In this document: positions 22,372 to 31,032 of the stretch, piece by piece
Position numbering within the stretch: position 1 is the first letter of the stretch
How the letters are laid out: the number at the start of each line of letters is the position of its first letter
Assembly: GCF_014303735.1 (NCBI RefSeq)
Contig: NZ_CP060296.1
Coordinates: 4,299,501 to 4,363,500 of the forward strand
Direction: 5' to 3'
DNA: 64,000 nt
From: Variovorax sp. PAMC28562
GTDB lineage: Bacteria > Pseudomonadota > Gammaproteobacteria > Burkholderiales > Burkholderiaceae_C
The notes under the pieces: generated by a model
The model's database searches: none
The model's input: only the letters and a program-made list of their open reading frames with translations
Told to the model about the DNA's origin: nothing
Position numbers and translations under genes: made by a program

Positions 22372-22577
22372 CAGGCAGGCTCTTGTGGCGCGATGTCCCG
22401 AGCGACGCGGTCGATCCTGTCGCGCAGTGCAAGCCGACGCTTCTTCAGCCGACGCAGCAACAGGTCGTCCTGCGGCGGCGCTACCTCGACGAGGCGATCG
22501 ATGGTGGCGTCAAGATCGGCGTGCTCGATGCGCAGGTCGATCAGCTGGCGAGAAAGGGAGTGAAGATTGGTGTCCAA
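22371..22577 (-). CDS. YdcH/DUF465 family small protein
   Basis: About 68 residues of charged helix: HSLSRQLIDLRIEHADLDAT, then LLLRRLKKRRLALRDRIDRV. This matches the small DUF465 (YdcH-like) family, of unknown function. The start is taken as a TTG at 22577 (family-like DTNLHSL start), because the next upstream ATG (22652) would add unrelated sequence and run into the opposing gene's 5' region. No strong ribosome-binding site is seen. TGATG overlap with the helicase downstream suggests coupling. Confidence 0.75.
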   Translation of the reverse strand: MDTNLHSLSRQLIDLRIEHADLDATIDRLVEVAPPQDDLLLRRLKKRRLALRDRIDRVARDIAPQEPA

Positions 22578-22665
22578 CGGAGTAAATGCGGACCGGGTCA
22601 GGCGGGCTCCAGCGGCCGCGGTGCATGATCGCCCGATAATACGTCCACACATCTCCTCTGCACCC

Positions 22666-23430
22666 ATGATTCGAGGTTTCCGACTCGCTGCCGCCACCGG
22701 TCTCCACAAGGGCGACCGGCCGTATCAACAAGACCAGGTTCTGATGCTGTCGCACGCCCGTACGCAGGGTTGCGTGCTGGGGGTCGTCGCCGATGGCATG
22801 GGCGGTCGCAGCGGTGGCCGCAAGGCATCCGACCAGGTGATGATGACGGCGCGCCAGCTCTTTGCGCGCTACCGTCCGGAGCACGACGAACCGGGCAACA
22901 TCCTGCGACGCCTGCTCGACGACGCGCATACCGTCATCAAGCTGACCGCGCTTTCAAGCGAGCAGGAACCTCACAGCACAGTGGCCGCGTTCTTGATGAA
23001 CCCGCACGGCGACTGTGCATGGATTCATGCGGGCGATTCGCGCATCTATCACTTCCAGCGCGGCCGGCTTATCAAGCGCACGCGGGATCACTCGTATGTT
23101 CAGGTGCTGATCGACCGGGGCGAGATCACCGAGCAAGAAGCCAACATTCACCCGCAGGGCAACATCCTGCTCGGTTGCCTCGGCATGACGGCCACGCCGC
23201 CGCCGATCGAAACCCATTTCATTCCGCAACTGCAACCCGGCGACGTGCTGATGGCCTGCAGCGACGGCTTGTGGCACTACTTCACCCCGGAAGAAATGGG
23301 TGCGGTGCTGTCGGAGCAGTCGCCGCGCGAAGCGGTCGAACTGCTGGTAAACGAAGCCCGCAAGCGGGCGCGCGGCACAGGTGACAACCTTTCGCTGGCG
23401 GTACTCAAGCTCGAGCCTCTGCCGAAGTAA
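22666..23430 (+). CDS. PP2C-family serine/threonine protein phosphatase
   Basis: Metal-dependent protein phosphatase of the PPM/PP2C type, cytosolic, 254 residues. Metal-ligand motifs are GDRPYQQDQVLML, VVADGMGGRSGGRKASDQ, WIHAGDSRIYHF, ACSDGLWHYF and RGTGDNLSLAVLKLE. The start ATG at 22666 gives MIRGFRLAAATGLHKG, normal for the family. No clear ribosome-binding site precedes it. A GATAAT hexamer at 22635-22640 could be its -10. No cognate kinase gene is next to it, so its substrate is unknown. Confidence 0.9.
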   Translation: MIRGFRLAAATGLHKGDRPYQQDQVLMLSHARTQGCVLGVVADGMGGRSGGRKASDQVMMTARQLFARYRPEHDEPGNILRRLLDDAHTVIKLTALSSEQEPHSTVAAFLMNPHGDCAWIHAGDSRIYHFQRGRLIKRTRDHSYVQVLIDRGEITEQEANIHPQGNILLGCLGMTATPPPIETHFIPQLQPGDVLMACSDGLWHYFTPEEMGAVLSEQSPREAVELLVNEARKRARGTGDNLSLAVLKLEPLPK

Positions 23431-23487
23431 TCACCGGGCCGGCTGCGGTCCGGCCAAGGTGGCGCGCCCGCCTCGGGCTTGTGACGA

Positions 23488-24147
23488 TCAGGGCGGCGGC
23501 GGCGACGGCAGCGATGCCGAGCGCGGCTTGGTGCGGTCGGCGTTGCGCTTCTCGACCTCGGCACGGTGTGCCTCGGCCTTCCTTGCCTTGTCGTCGAACT
23601 GCTGCTGTTCGACCGGCGCCTGCGCACGCGACTTGGCAGTCTTCGCGAGATGCTCGGCGTTCGCTTTTTGCCTGTTCTCGAATTGCTCGCGCTTGGCGGC
23701 TTCGCCCGCAACGGCAGCCTCGCGACCGGTTGTGTGATCGGCCGCCCGTTGCTCGCGGTCAGCCTGTGACTTGAGTGCTTTGTCGCGTTGCTCCCCGGCC
23801 TCTTGCGCGCGCTGCGGTGCAGACTTGTCGTCGAGCCGGTCAAGGGCGGCAGCACCGCGACGCTTGCGCTCGGCATCGTTGATGATCGCTTCTTGCCGCT
23901 TGATGTTGTCCAGAGCACCGCGCTTGCCCCTGCGACTGTCTTCGAGACAACCCTCGACCGCGAACTTCTTGAAGCAGGCAAACCGCTCCTCCTCGAACTT
24001 CTTGTCGACAGCGGCGCGCTCGGCAGTGAGTCGTGAGCGCTCTGCCGCCATGTCGGTGTTGCCGGCCGTCGCGACCGACTGCGCCCAAAGCGGCGAAGAC
24101 GCAACTGCGGCAGCCGCCATCAAAAGCGAGGTGAATATCTTCTTCAT
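23488..24147 (-). CDS. Predicted exported coiled-coil protein, unknown function
   Basis: 219 residues. A cleavable signal peptide is clear (MKKIFTSLLMAAAAVASSP, cut after LWAQ). The mature part is almost wholly charged helix rich in Ala, Glu, Lys, Arg and Gln (FEEERFACFKKFAVEGCLED, AAKREQFENRQKANAEHLAK), ending in a Ser/Pro tail. It has two cysteines, C58 and C67 by count, which could form one disulfide. The ATG overlaps the zapE stop by four bases, so it is translated with zapE. I recognise no domain. A periplasmic scaffold or chaperone-like role would be guesswork. Confidence 0.8.
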   Translation of the reverse strand: MKKIFTSLLMAAAAVASSPLWAQSVATAGNTDMAAERSRLTAERAAVDKKFEEERFACFKKFAVEGCLEDSRRGKRGALDNIKRQEAIINDAERKRRGAAALDRLDDKSAPQRAQEAGEQRDKALKSQADREQRAADHTTGREAAVAGEAAKREQFENRQKANAEHLAKTAKSRAQAPVEQQQFDDKARKAEAHRAEVEKRNADRTKPRSASLPSPPPP

Positions 24148-25241
24148 GTGAGCCCGGTATCGACATTGCGCCGCTCGAGCGCTAAAAATTCGGCCGACTG
24201 CATCTCGTTGAGCCGCGAGACCGTGCGTGGGAACTCGTGCGCCAGCGGGCCTTCGGTGTACAACGCCTCGGGCGCGACCTGTGCCGACATGATGAGCTTG
24301 ACCCGTCGATCGTAGAACACGTCGACCAGCCAGGTGAAACGACGTGCTTCAGAGGCTCGGCTCACCGACATCTGCGGCACGTCCGACAGCAGCACCGTAT
24401 GGAACTGCGCTGCGATCTCAAGGTAGTCGTTTTGCGAGCGCGGTCCGCCGCACAACGTCTTGAAGTCGAACCACACCACGCCGCCGGCGCGCCGCCTCGC
24501 ATGGATTTCGCGCGACTCGATGTGGAGCACCGGATTGTCGTCCGGCGTTTCCGCCAACCGATTGAAAGCGTCCCGCATTTCCTGATCGGCGGCAGCCCCA
24601 TTGGGCGTGAGGTACATGCGCAACTGGTGCAGGGTGCGGGTCCGGTAGTCGGTGCCGTTGTCGACACCGATGACTTCCAGCTGCTCCTTCAACAATTCGA
24701 TGGCCGGAAGAATTCGATCGCGGTGCAAGCCGTTCGGGTACAGGTCGTCCGGCTTGAAATTGGAAGTCGTGACAAAGCCGACGCCGTTATTGAACAGCGC
24801 AGCGAGCAGCCGATGCAGGATCATGGCGTCGGTGATGTCCGCTACATGGAACTCGTCGAAACAAATCAGCTTGTAGCGCTTGGACATGCGCAGGCCGAGT
24901 TCGTCCAGCGGGTTGACCGTGCCTTGCAGGTCGGCCAGCTCGCGGTGCACTTCGCGCATGAACTCGTGAAAGTGCAGGCGCGTCTTGCGCCGCAGCGGCA
25001 CGGCGTTGAAGAACAAGTCCATCAAGAACGACTTGCCGCGACCGACGCCGCCGTACATGTAGACGCCGCGCGGAATCTCCGGCCGGTTGATGAACTTCTT
25101 GAGCGCGTTCGAGCGTTGCGCCTTGTAATCGGCCCACTCGTTGACGCAGCGATCCAGCGCCTCAACGGCACGCAGTTGCGCCGGGTCGCTATGGAAGCCC
25201 CGCTTTGCGAGCTCCGCCTCGTAAGCCTGCTTGACGCTCAA
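24144..25241 (-). CDS. zapE: Cell division protein ZapE (AFG1-like ATPase)
   Basis: ZapE is an AAA-type ATPase that associates with the Z ring in E. coli; the family is homologous to mitochondrial AFG1/LACE1. Walker A is YGGVGRGKSFLMDLF, Walker B LICFDEFHVADITDAM, and the C-terminal signature is FTWLVDVFYDRRVKLIMSAQ. The start is a TTG at 25241 (family-like SVKQAYEAELAKRGFHSDP), six bases after the lpd stop region. The longer open frame upstream is antisense-like coding inside lpd. About 365 residues. Part of a sucA-sucB-lpd-zapE string. Confidence 0.92.
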   Translation of the reverse strand: MSVKQAYEAELAKRGFHSDPAQLRAVEALDRCVNEWADYKAQRSNALKKFINRPEIPRGVYMYGGVGRGKSFLMDLFFNAVPLRRKTRLHFHEFMREVHRELADLQGTVNPLDELGLRMSKRYKLICFDEFHVADITDAMILHRLLAALFNNGVGFVTTSNFKPDDLYPNGLHRDRILPAIELLKEQLEVIGVDNGTDYRTRTLHQLRMYLTPNGAAADQEMRDAFNRLAETPDDNPVLHIESREIHARRRAGGVVWFDFKTLCGGPRSQNDYLEIAAQFHTVLLSDVPQMSVSRASEARRFTWLVDVFYDRRVKLIMSAQVAPEALYTEGPLAHEFPRTVSRLNEMQSAEFLALERRNVDTGLT

Positions 25242-25245
25242 GAGA

Positions 25246-26679
25246 TCAGAAGTTGAGCGTGCGTTTTTCGACCGCCAGCGCCGCTTCCTTCGTGGCTTCC
25301 GACAGCGACGGATGCGCGTGGCAGATGCGCGCGATGTCTTCGCTGCTCGCCTTGAACTCCATCGCGACAACGGCTTCGGAGATCAGCTCGCTGACTTGCG
25401 GGCCCACCATGTGCACGCCGAGGATCTCGTCGGTGGTCGCATCCGCAAGGAACTTGACCATGCCGGTGGTGTCGCCCAGCGCACGTGCGCGGCCGTTCGC
25501 CAGGAACGGGAAGGTGCCGGCCTTGTAAGCCCGGCCTTCTGCCTTGAGCTGTTGCTCGGTTTGCCCGACCCACGCAATTTCCGGATGTGTGTAGATAACC
25601 CACGGCACGGTGTTGAAGTTGACGTGCCCATGCTGGCCGGCAATGCGCTCGGCCACGGCCACGCCCTCTTCTTCGGCCTTGTGCGCCAGCATCGGGCCGC
25701 GCACGACGTCGCCGACCGCCCAGACGTTCGTCAGGTTGGTCTTGCACTCGTCGTCGACCACCACCGCACCGCGCTCGTCGAGCTTGAGGCCGACTGCTTC
25801 GGGGTTGAGGCCGATGGTGTTGGCGACGCGGCCGATCGAGATGATCAGCTTGTCGACGTCGAGCGTCTGCGCTTCGCCCTTGGCGTTGGTCCAGCCGATG
25901 GAGACGCCTTTCTTGCCAGTCTTGATCTCACCGACCTTGACGCCGAGTTCGATTTTCAGGCCCTGCTTGTCGAACGCCTTTTTCGCTTCCTTGGCGATCT
26001 GCTCGTCGACCGCGCCGAGGAAAGTCGGCAGGCCTTCCAGCACGGTGACTTCGGCACCCAGGCGGCGCCAGACGGAACCCATCTCCAGACCGATCACGCC
26101 GGCACCGATCAGCGCCAGCTTCTTCGGCACCGCGCCGACACGCAAGGCGCCGTCGTTCGACAAGATGTTCTCTTCGTCGAACGGCGCACCCGGCAGAGCG
26201 CGGGCATTGGAGCCCGTCGCCACGACGATGTGCTTGCCGCTGATCGTCTCTTCGCCGGCTGCACCGGCGACCTTCATCTCATAGCCAACGTTATCCGTCT
26301 TGACGAACGAAGCGCGGCCATGGAACGAGGTGATCTTGTTCTTCTTGAACAGGTACGTGATGCCGTCGTTGTTCTGCTTCACGACGTGGTCCTTGCGGGC
26401 CATCATCTTGCCGATGTCGAGCGAGAGGCCCGACACGTTGATGCCATGGTCGGCAAAGGTATGACCGGCCTGCTCGTAGTGCTCCGAAGACTGCAGCAAT
26501 GCCTTCGAGGGAATGCAGCCGACGTTGGTGCAGGTGCCACCCAACGCAGGACCACCGTTCGCGTTCTTCCACTCGTCGACGCACGCGACATTTAAGCCGA
26601 GCTGCGCCGCACGGATGGCAGCGATGTAGCCACCAGGGCCGCCGCCGATGACGATCACGTCGAATTGTTTGTTTGCCAT
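25246..26679 (-). CDS. lpdA: Dihydrolipoyl dehydrogenase of the 2-oxoglutarate dehydrogenase complex (E3)
   Basis: FAD enzyme that reoxidises dihydrolipoamide on SucB. 477 residues without a lipoyl domain. FAD-binding motif VIGGGPGGYIAAIRAAQLG, redox-active disulfide [18 protein letters not shown], second nucleotide site [19 protein letters not shown], and the C-terminal catalytic His in CHAHPSLSEATKEA. It lies 14 bases after sucB, so it belongs to the OGDH operon. A second, lipoyl-bearing E3 serves PDH at 39835-41694. Confidence 0.96.
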   Translation of the reverse strand: MANKQFDVIVIGGGPGGYIAAIRAAQLGLNVACVDEWKNANGGPALGGTCTNVGCIPSKALLQSSEHYEQAGHTFADHGINVSGLSLDIGKMMARKDHVVKQNNDGITYLFKKNKITSFHGRASFVKTDNVGYEMKVAGAAGEETISGKHIVVATGSNARALPGAPFDEENILSNDGALRVGAVPKKLALIGAGVIGLEMGSVWRRLGAEVTVLEGLPTFLGAVDEQIAKEAKKAFDKQGLKIELGVKVGEIKTGKKGVSIGWTNAKGEAQTLDVDKLIISIGRVANTIGLNPEAVGLKLDERGAVVVDDECKTNLTNVWAVGDVVRGPMLAHKAEEEGVAVAERIAGQHGHVNFNTVPWVIYTHPEIAWVGQTEQQLKAEGRAYKAGTFPFLANGRARALGDTTGMVKFLADATTDEILGVHMVGPQVSELISEAVVAMEFKASSEDIARICHAHPSLSEATKEAALAVEKRTLNF

Positions 26680-26693
26680 CTGTGTCTTCGCCC

Positions 26694-27971
26694 TCAGATG
26701 TCGAACAAGAGGCGCGATGGATCTTCCAGCGCTTCCTTCATGGCGACCAGGCCCAGCACGGCTTCACGGCCGTCGATGATGCGGTGGTCGTAGCTCATGG
26801 CGAGGTAGTTCATTGGGCGGATGACGATCTGCCCGTTCTCGACCACCGCGCGGTCCTTGGTGGCGTGTACGCCCAGGATGGCCGACTGCGGCGGGTTGAT
26901 GATGGGCGTCGACAGCATGGAACCGAAGGTGCCTCCGTTGCTGATCGAGAAGGTGCCACCGGTCATTTCTTCGATGCCCAGCTTGCCGTCCTTGGCCTTC
27001 TGGCCGTACTCGGCGATCTTCTTCTCGATGTCGGCAAAGCTCATCTGGTCGGCGTTGCGCAAGATCGGCACCACCAGACCGCGCGGCGAACCGACGGCGA
27101 TACCGATGTCGAAGTAGCCGTGGTAAAGGATGTCGTTGCCGTCGACCGACGCGTTGATGACCGGGTACTTCTTGAGCGCGTGCACTGCCGCCTTCACGAA
27201 GAAGCTCATGAAGCCGATCTTGACGCCGTGCTCCTTGCTGAACGCATCCTGGAACTTCTTGCGCATCTCCATGACCGGGGCCATGTTGACTTCGTTGAAG
27301 GTCGTCAAGATGGCGTTGGTCGATTGCGATTGCAGCAAGCGCTCGGCGATGCGGGCGCGCAGGCGGCTCATCGGCACGCGCTGCTCCGGGCGGTCGCCCA
27401 GGTCAGGCGCGGCAGTGGGCGAAGCGACTTGCGTCAGCAACGGCTTGGCGGCGGGGGCCGGAGCGGCGGCGGGTGCCTGCGCCTTGGCAGCGGTGGCACC
27501 CGAGGCGACGGCGCCGAGCACGTCGCCCTTGGTAACGCGGCCGTCCTTGCCGGAGCCGGCCACGTCGCTGGTCTTCAGGTTGTTGTCGGCCAGCAACTTT
27601 GCTGCGGCTGGCATGGCGACATCGGACTTCGGGCCGCCCGTCACGGCGGCTGTTGCAGCGGCAGGCGCCGGTGCAGCAACCGCCGGAGCGGGCGCGGCCT
27701 CAGGCGCAGCAGCCGCGGCGCCTGCCTTGCCTTCGGTGTCGATCCGCGCGATCAATTGCTCTGCGAGGACGGTGGCGCCATCGGGTTGCAAGATTTCCAC
27801 CAGCACGCCCGCCGACGGCGCGGGCACTTCGAGCACGACCTTGTCGGTCTCGATCTCGATCAGGATTTCATCGACGGCAACGGCATCACCGGCTTTTTTC
27901 TTCCAGGTGAGCATGGTGGCTTCAGACACCGATTCGGACAGCTGGGGGACTTTGACTTCTACGATGGACAT
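26694..27971 (-). CDS. sucB: Dihydrolipoyllysine succinyltransferase (E2 of OGDH)
   Basis: Core subunit of the 2-oxoglutarate dehydrogenase complex in the TCA cycle. One N-terminal lipoyl domain with the lipoylated lysine in [18 protein letters not shown], an Ala/Pro linker, a peripheral subunit-binding domain ([20 protein letters not shown]), and a catalytic domain ending [14 protein letters not shown] with the active His and Asp. 425 residues. Located 20 bases after sucA. Confidence 0.97.
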   Translation of the reverse strand: MSIVEVKVPQLSESVSEATMLTWKKKAGDAVAVDEILIEIETDKVVLEVPAPSAGVLVEILQPDGATVLAEQLIARIDTEGKAGAAAAAPEAAPAPAVAAPAPAAATAAVTGGPKSDVAMPAAAKLLADNNLKTSDVAGSGKDGRVTKGDVLGAVASGATAAKAQAPAAAPAPAAKPLLTQVASPTAAPDLGDRPEQRVPMSRLRARIAERLLQSQSTNAILTTFNEVNMAPVMEMRKKFQDAFSKEHGVKIGFMSFFVKAAVHALKKYPVINASVDGNDILYHGYFDIGIAVGSPRGLVVPILRNADQMSFADIEKKIAEYGQKAKDGKLGIEEMTGGTFSISNGGTFGSMLSTPIINPPQSAILGVHATKDRAVVENGQIVIRPMNYLAMSYDHRIIDGREAVLGLVAMKEALEDPSRLLFDI

Positions 27972-27990
27972 TTTGAATTTTCGGTTCTAG

Positions 27991-30867
27991 TTATTTGGTC
28001 AGCACGAAGCCCTTGAGCTTGCCGAACGCGCCGTCGACAAGCGCTTTTTGTTGTTCCTGATGGAGGTGCGAGTAGCCGACCGCCGGCGACGCCGAAGCGG
28101 CACGACCGGAGTAGCCGAGCTTCTGACCCTCGTGCATGTTCTCGTGGATATAGTGCTGCACAAAGAACCATGCGCCCTGGTTTTGCGGCTCGTCCTGCGC
28201 CCACACCACATCGGCAAGATTGGGGTACTTCTTCAGCTCGGTGCCGAAAGCCTTGTGCGGGAACGGATACAGCTGTTCGACGCGGATGATCGCGACGTCG
28301 TCGGCACCCCGCTCTTCGCGCTTCTTGGCCAGGTCGTAGTACACCTTGCCAGAACATGCGATCACGCGCTTGACCTTGTCGGCCTTGAGGTCGCGACTGT
28401 CGGGGATGACCGTCTGGAAAGCGCCCTTGGTGAACTCGGACAAGGGCGAGGTCGCGTCCTTGTTACGCAGCAGCGACTTGGGCGTCATGATGATCAGCGG
28501 CTTGCGCAAGTTGCGCACCATCTGACGACGCAGGATGTGGAAAATCTGGCTGGCAGTGGTGGGCTGCACCACTTGCATGTTGGTGTCGGCCGACAGCTGC
28601 ATGAAGCGTTCGAGGCGCGCCGAACTGTGCTCCGGACCCTGGCCTTCGTAGCCGTGCGGCAGCATCAGCGTGATGCCGTTGACGCGACCCCACTTCACTT
28701 CGCCGGAAGCGATGAACTGGTCGATCACCACCTGGGCGCCATTGGCGAAGTCGCCGAACTGCGCTTCCCAGATCACGAAGGTATTGGGGTCGTTCGACGC
28801 ATAGCCGTACTCGAAAGCCAGCACGGCTTCTTCGGACAGGATCGAGTCGATCACGAGGAACGGGGCCTGGTTCTCGGCCACGTTCTGCAGCGGCGTGTAG
28901 GTGCCGACGTCGAACTTTTCGCGGTTCTGGTCGTGCAGCACGGCATGACGGTGCGTGAAGGTGCCGCGGCCCGAGTCTTCGCCCGAAAGCCGAATCGGAT
29001 AACCGCTCGCCACCAGCGAAGCAAAGGCCATGTGCTCGCCCATGCCCCAGTCGACATTCATGTCGCCGCGACCCATGGCTGCGCGGTCGTCCAGCACCTT
29101 CTTCACCAGCGGATGCACGGTGAAGCCGGCTGGCACGGTCGTAATCTTCTCCGCAAGGCGCTTCCATTCCGAACTCGGAATGGCGGTGTCGCCGGCGTCG
29201 GTCCACTTCTTGTTGAGGTAAGGACTCCAGTCGACAGCGTATTTGCTCTTGAAGTTGGTCAACACCGGGTCGACCGTGTTCTTGCCTTCGTCGAAAGCGG
29301 CGCGCTGCGCCTTCACCATGTCGTCGCCGAGGGTTGCTCCGAGCCCTTGCGCGGCGAGGCGGTCGGCGTAGAGCTTCCGCGTGCCGGGATGCTGGGCGAT
29401 CTTCTTGTACATCAGCGGCTGGGTGAGCGACGGCGTGTCCTGCTCGTTGTGGCCCAGCTTGCGGAAACAGATGATGTCGACCACGACGTCCTTCTGGAAC
29501 TCCATGCGGAAGTCCAGCGCGAACTGGGTCGCCAGCACCACGGCTTCAGGGTCGTCGCCGTTCACGTGCAACACCGGCGCTTCGATCATCTTGACGATGT
29601 CCGAGCAATACAGCGTCGAGCGGCTGTCGCGCGGGTCGCTGGTGGTGAAACCGATCTGGTTGTTGATGACGATATGCACCGTACCGCCGGTGTGATAGCC
29701 GCGTGTTTCAGCGAGCGCCAGCGTTTCCATCACGACACCCTGGCCGGCAAAAGCGGCGTCGCCGTGCACGATGATCGGCAGCACCTGCTTGCCGAGCGGA
29801 TCGCCGCGACGGTCCATGCGGGCGCGCACCGAGCCTTCGACCACCGGATTCACGATTTCGAGGTGCGACGGATTGAAGGCCAGACTCAAATGGACCGGGC
29901 CGCCGGGCGTGGTCACGTCCGAGCTGAAGCCCTGGTGGTACTTGACGTCGCCGCTGGTCAGTTCTTCAGGAGCGGTGTGGTCGAACTCGGCGAACAAGTC
30001 GGCCGGCATCTTGCCAAGCGAATTGACCAGCACGTTGAGGCGGCCACGGTGCGCCATGCCGATGACGATTTCCTGCACGCCCTGCACGCCGGCCTGGTTG
30101 ATCAGCTCGTCCATCGAGACGATGAAGCTCTCGCCGCCTTCCAGCGAAAAACGCTTTTGACCGACGTATTTGGTGTGCAAGAAACGTTCGAGGCCTTCGG
30201 CCGCGGTCAGGCGATTCAGCACGTGCTTCTTCTGCTCGACCGTCAGCTGCGGGTTGGTGCGCGCGCTCTCGAGCTTCTGTTGCCACCAGCGCTTGTGGTT
30301 CTGGTCGGTCGTGTACATGTACTCGGCGCCGATGGTGCCGCAGTACGTTTCACGCAAGGCGTTGAGCAGGTCGCGCAAAGACATGGTGTCTTTGCCGAAA
30401 AATGTGTTGCTGGTGTTGAAAACCGTTTCGAGGTCGGCGTCGGCAAAGCCGTAGAACGACGGCTCGAGTTCCGGAATGGCCGGGCGCTCGGTGCGCTTGA
30501 GCGGATCGAGGTCGGCCCAGCGTGCGCCGACATTGCGGTACGCGGCGATGAGCTGCTGCACCGCTGTGCGCTTGCGACCGAGTTCGGAGTCGGCACCGCT
30601 GGCCTGCACCACGCGGGTCGTGCCCTGCTTGGCGCGTTCGGCAAAAGCGTTGACGACCGGGAGGTGCGCCACGTCCTTAGCGTTGCTGCCATCGGCTGCT
30701 GGCACGTGCTGCAAGGCGTCGAAATACGAACGCCAGTTGTCGGGCACGCTGCCTGGATTGGAGAGGTAGTTTTCGTACATCTCTTCGACATAGGGCGCAT
30801 TGCCGCCGAAAAGATAGGTGTTGCCTTGATAGGCTTGATATGCCGAGGGCGTCGAAGAATCGCTCAT
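27991..30867 (-). CDS. sucA: 2-oxoglutarate dehydrogenase E1 component
   Basis: ThDP-dependent decarboxylase, first enzyme of OGDH. 958 residues. Motifs: N-terminal SYLFGG-like start (YQGNTYLFGGNAPYVEEMYE), VIGMAHRGRLNVLVNSLGK, the ThDP site HGDAAFAGQGVVMETLALAE to VINNQIGFTTSDPRDSRST, and a C-terminal LPHGYEGQGPEHSSARLERF. It heads the sucA-sucB-lpd operon. Its promoter should lie in the 165-base gap to the prpE stop. Confidence 0.98.
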   Translation of the reverse strand: MSDSSTPSAYQAYQGNTYLFGGNAPYVEEMYENYLSNPGSVPDNWRSYFDALQHVPAADGSNAKDVAHLPVVNAFAERAKQGTTRVVQASGADSELGRKRTAVQQLIAAYRNVGARWADLDPLKRTERPAIPELEPSFYGFADADLETVFNTSNTFFGKDTMSLRDLLNALRETYCGTIGAEYMYTTDQNHKRWWQQKLESARTNPQLTVEQKKHVLNRLTAAEGLERFLHTKYVGQKRFSLEGGESFIVSMDELINQAGVQGVQEIVIGMAHRGRLNVLVNSLGKMPADLFAEFDHTAPEELTSGDVKYHQGFSSDVTTPGGPVHLSLAFNPSHLEIVNPVVEGSVRARMDRRGDPLGKQVLPIIVHGDAAFAGQGVVMETLALAETRGYHTGGTVHIVINNQIGFTTSDPRDSRSTLYCSDIVKMIEAPVLHVNGDDPEAVVLATQFALDFRMEFQKDVVVDIICFRKLGHNEQDTPSLTQPLMYKKIAQHPGTRKLYADRLAAQGLGATLGDDMVKAQRAAFDEGKNTVDPVLTNFKSKYAVDWSPYLNKKWTDAGDTAIPSSEWKRLAEKITTVPAGFTVHPLVKKVLDDRAAMGRGDMNVDWGMGEHMAFASLVASGYPIRLSGEDSGRGTFTHRHAVLHDQNREKFDVGTYTPLQNVAENQAPFLVIDSILSEEAVLAFEYGYASNDPNTFVIWEAQFGDFANGAQVVIDQFIASGEVKWGRVNGITLMLPHGYEGQGPEHSSARLERFMQLSADTNMQVVQPTTASQIFHILRRQMVRNLRKPLIIMTPKSLLRNKDATSPLSEFTKGAFQTVIPDSRDLKADKVKRVIACSGKVYYDLAKKREERGADDVAIIRVEQLYPFPHKAFGTELKKYPNLADVVWAQDEPQNQGAWFFVQHYIHENMHEGQKLGYSGRAASASPAVGYSHLHQEQQKALVDGAFGKLKGFVLTK

Positions 30868-30882
30868 GATCCGCTGACCTTC

Positions 30883-30899
30883 GCTTCCCTGAAGGAAGC
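30883..30899 (-). promoter_or_regulatory. Small hairpin in the sucA 5' leader
   Basis: On the minus strand GCTTCC pairs with GGAAGC around a five-base loop, 16 bases before the sucA ATG. It is not followed by a T-run, so it is not a terminator. It could affect access to the sucA ribosome-binding site (AAGG just after it). Weak evidence. Confidence 0.3.
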
Positions 30900-31032
30900 A
30901 CTAGCTGGTTAAGAAACCTTCCGCGACACGGCTTGACCGATTGGCGGATGCGACTGTGGCTGGGGAAGGGCCTGAGTACCCTGACATTGTGCCACTACGA
31001 CCATGTGACACCCGTTTGCGCCAAAGCGACCC

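Noticed and set aside
23433..23460. GGCCGG/CCGGCC hairpin between the PP2C gene and the exported coiled-coil gene as a terminator
   Set aside because: There is a stem but no T-run on either side; convergent genes may use other means to stop.
28048..30912. 954-codon open frame on the plus strand opposite sucA
   Set aside because: It is the antisense shadow of sucA in high-GC DNA. It has no family motifs, and sucA itself is fully supported.
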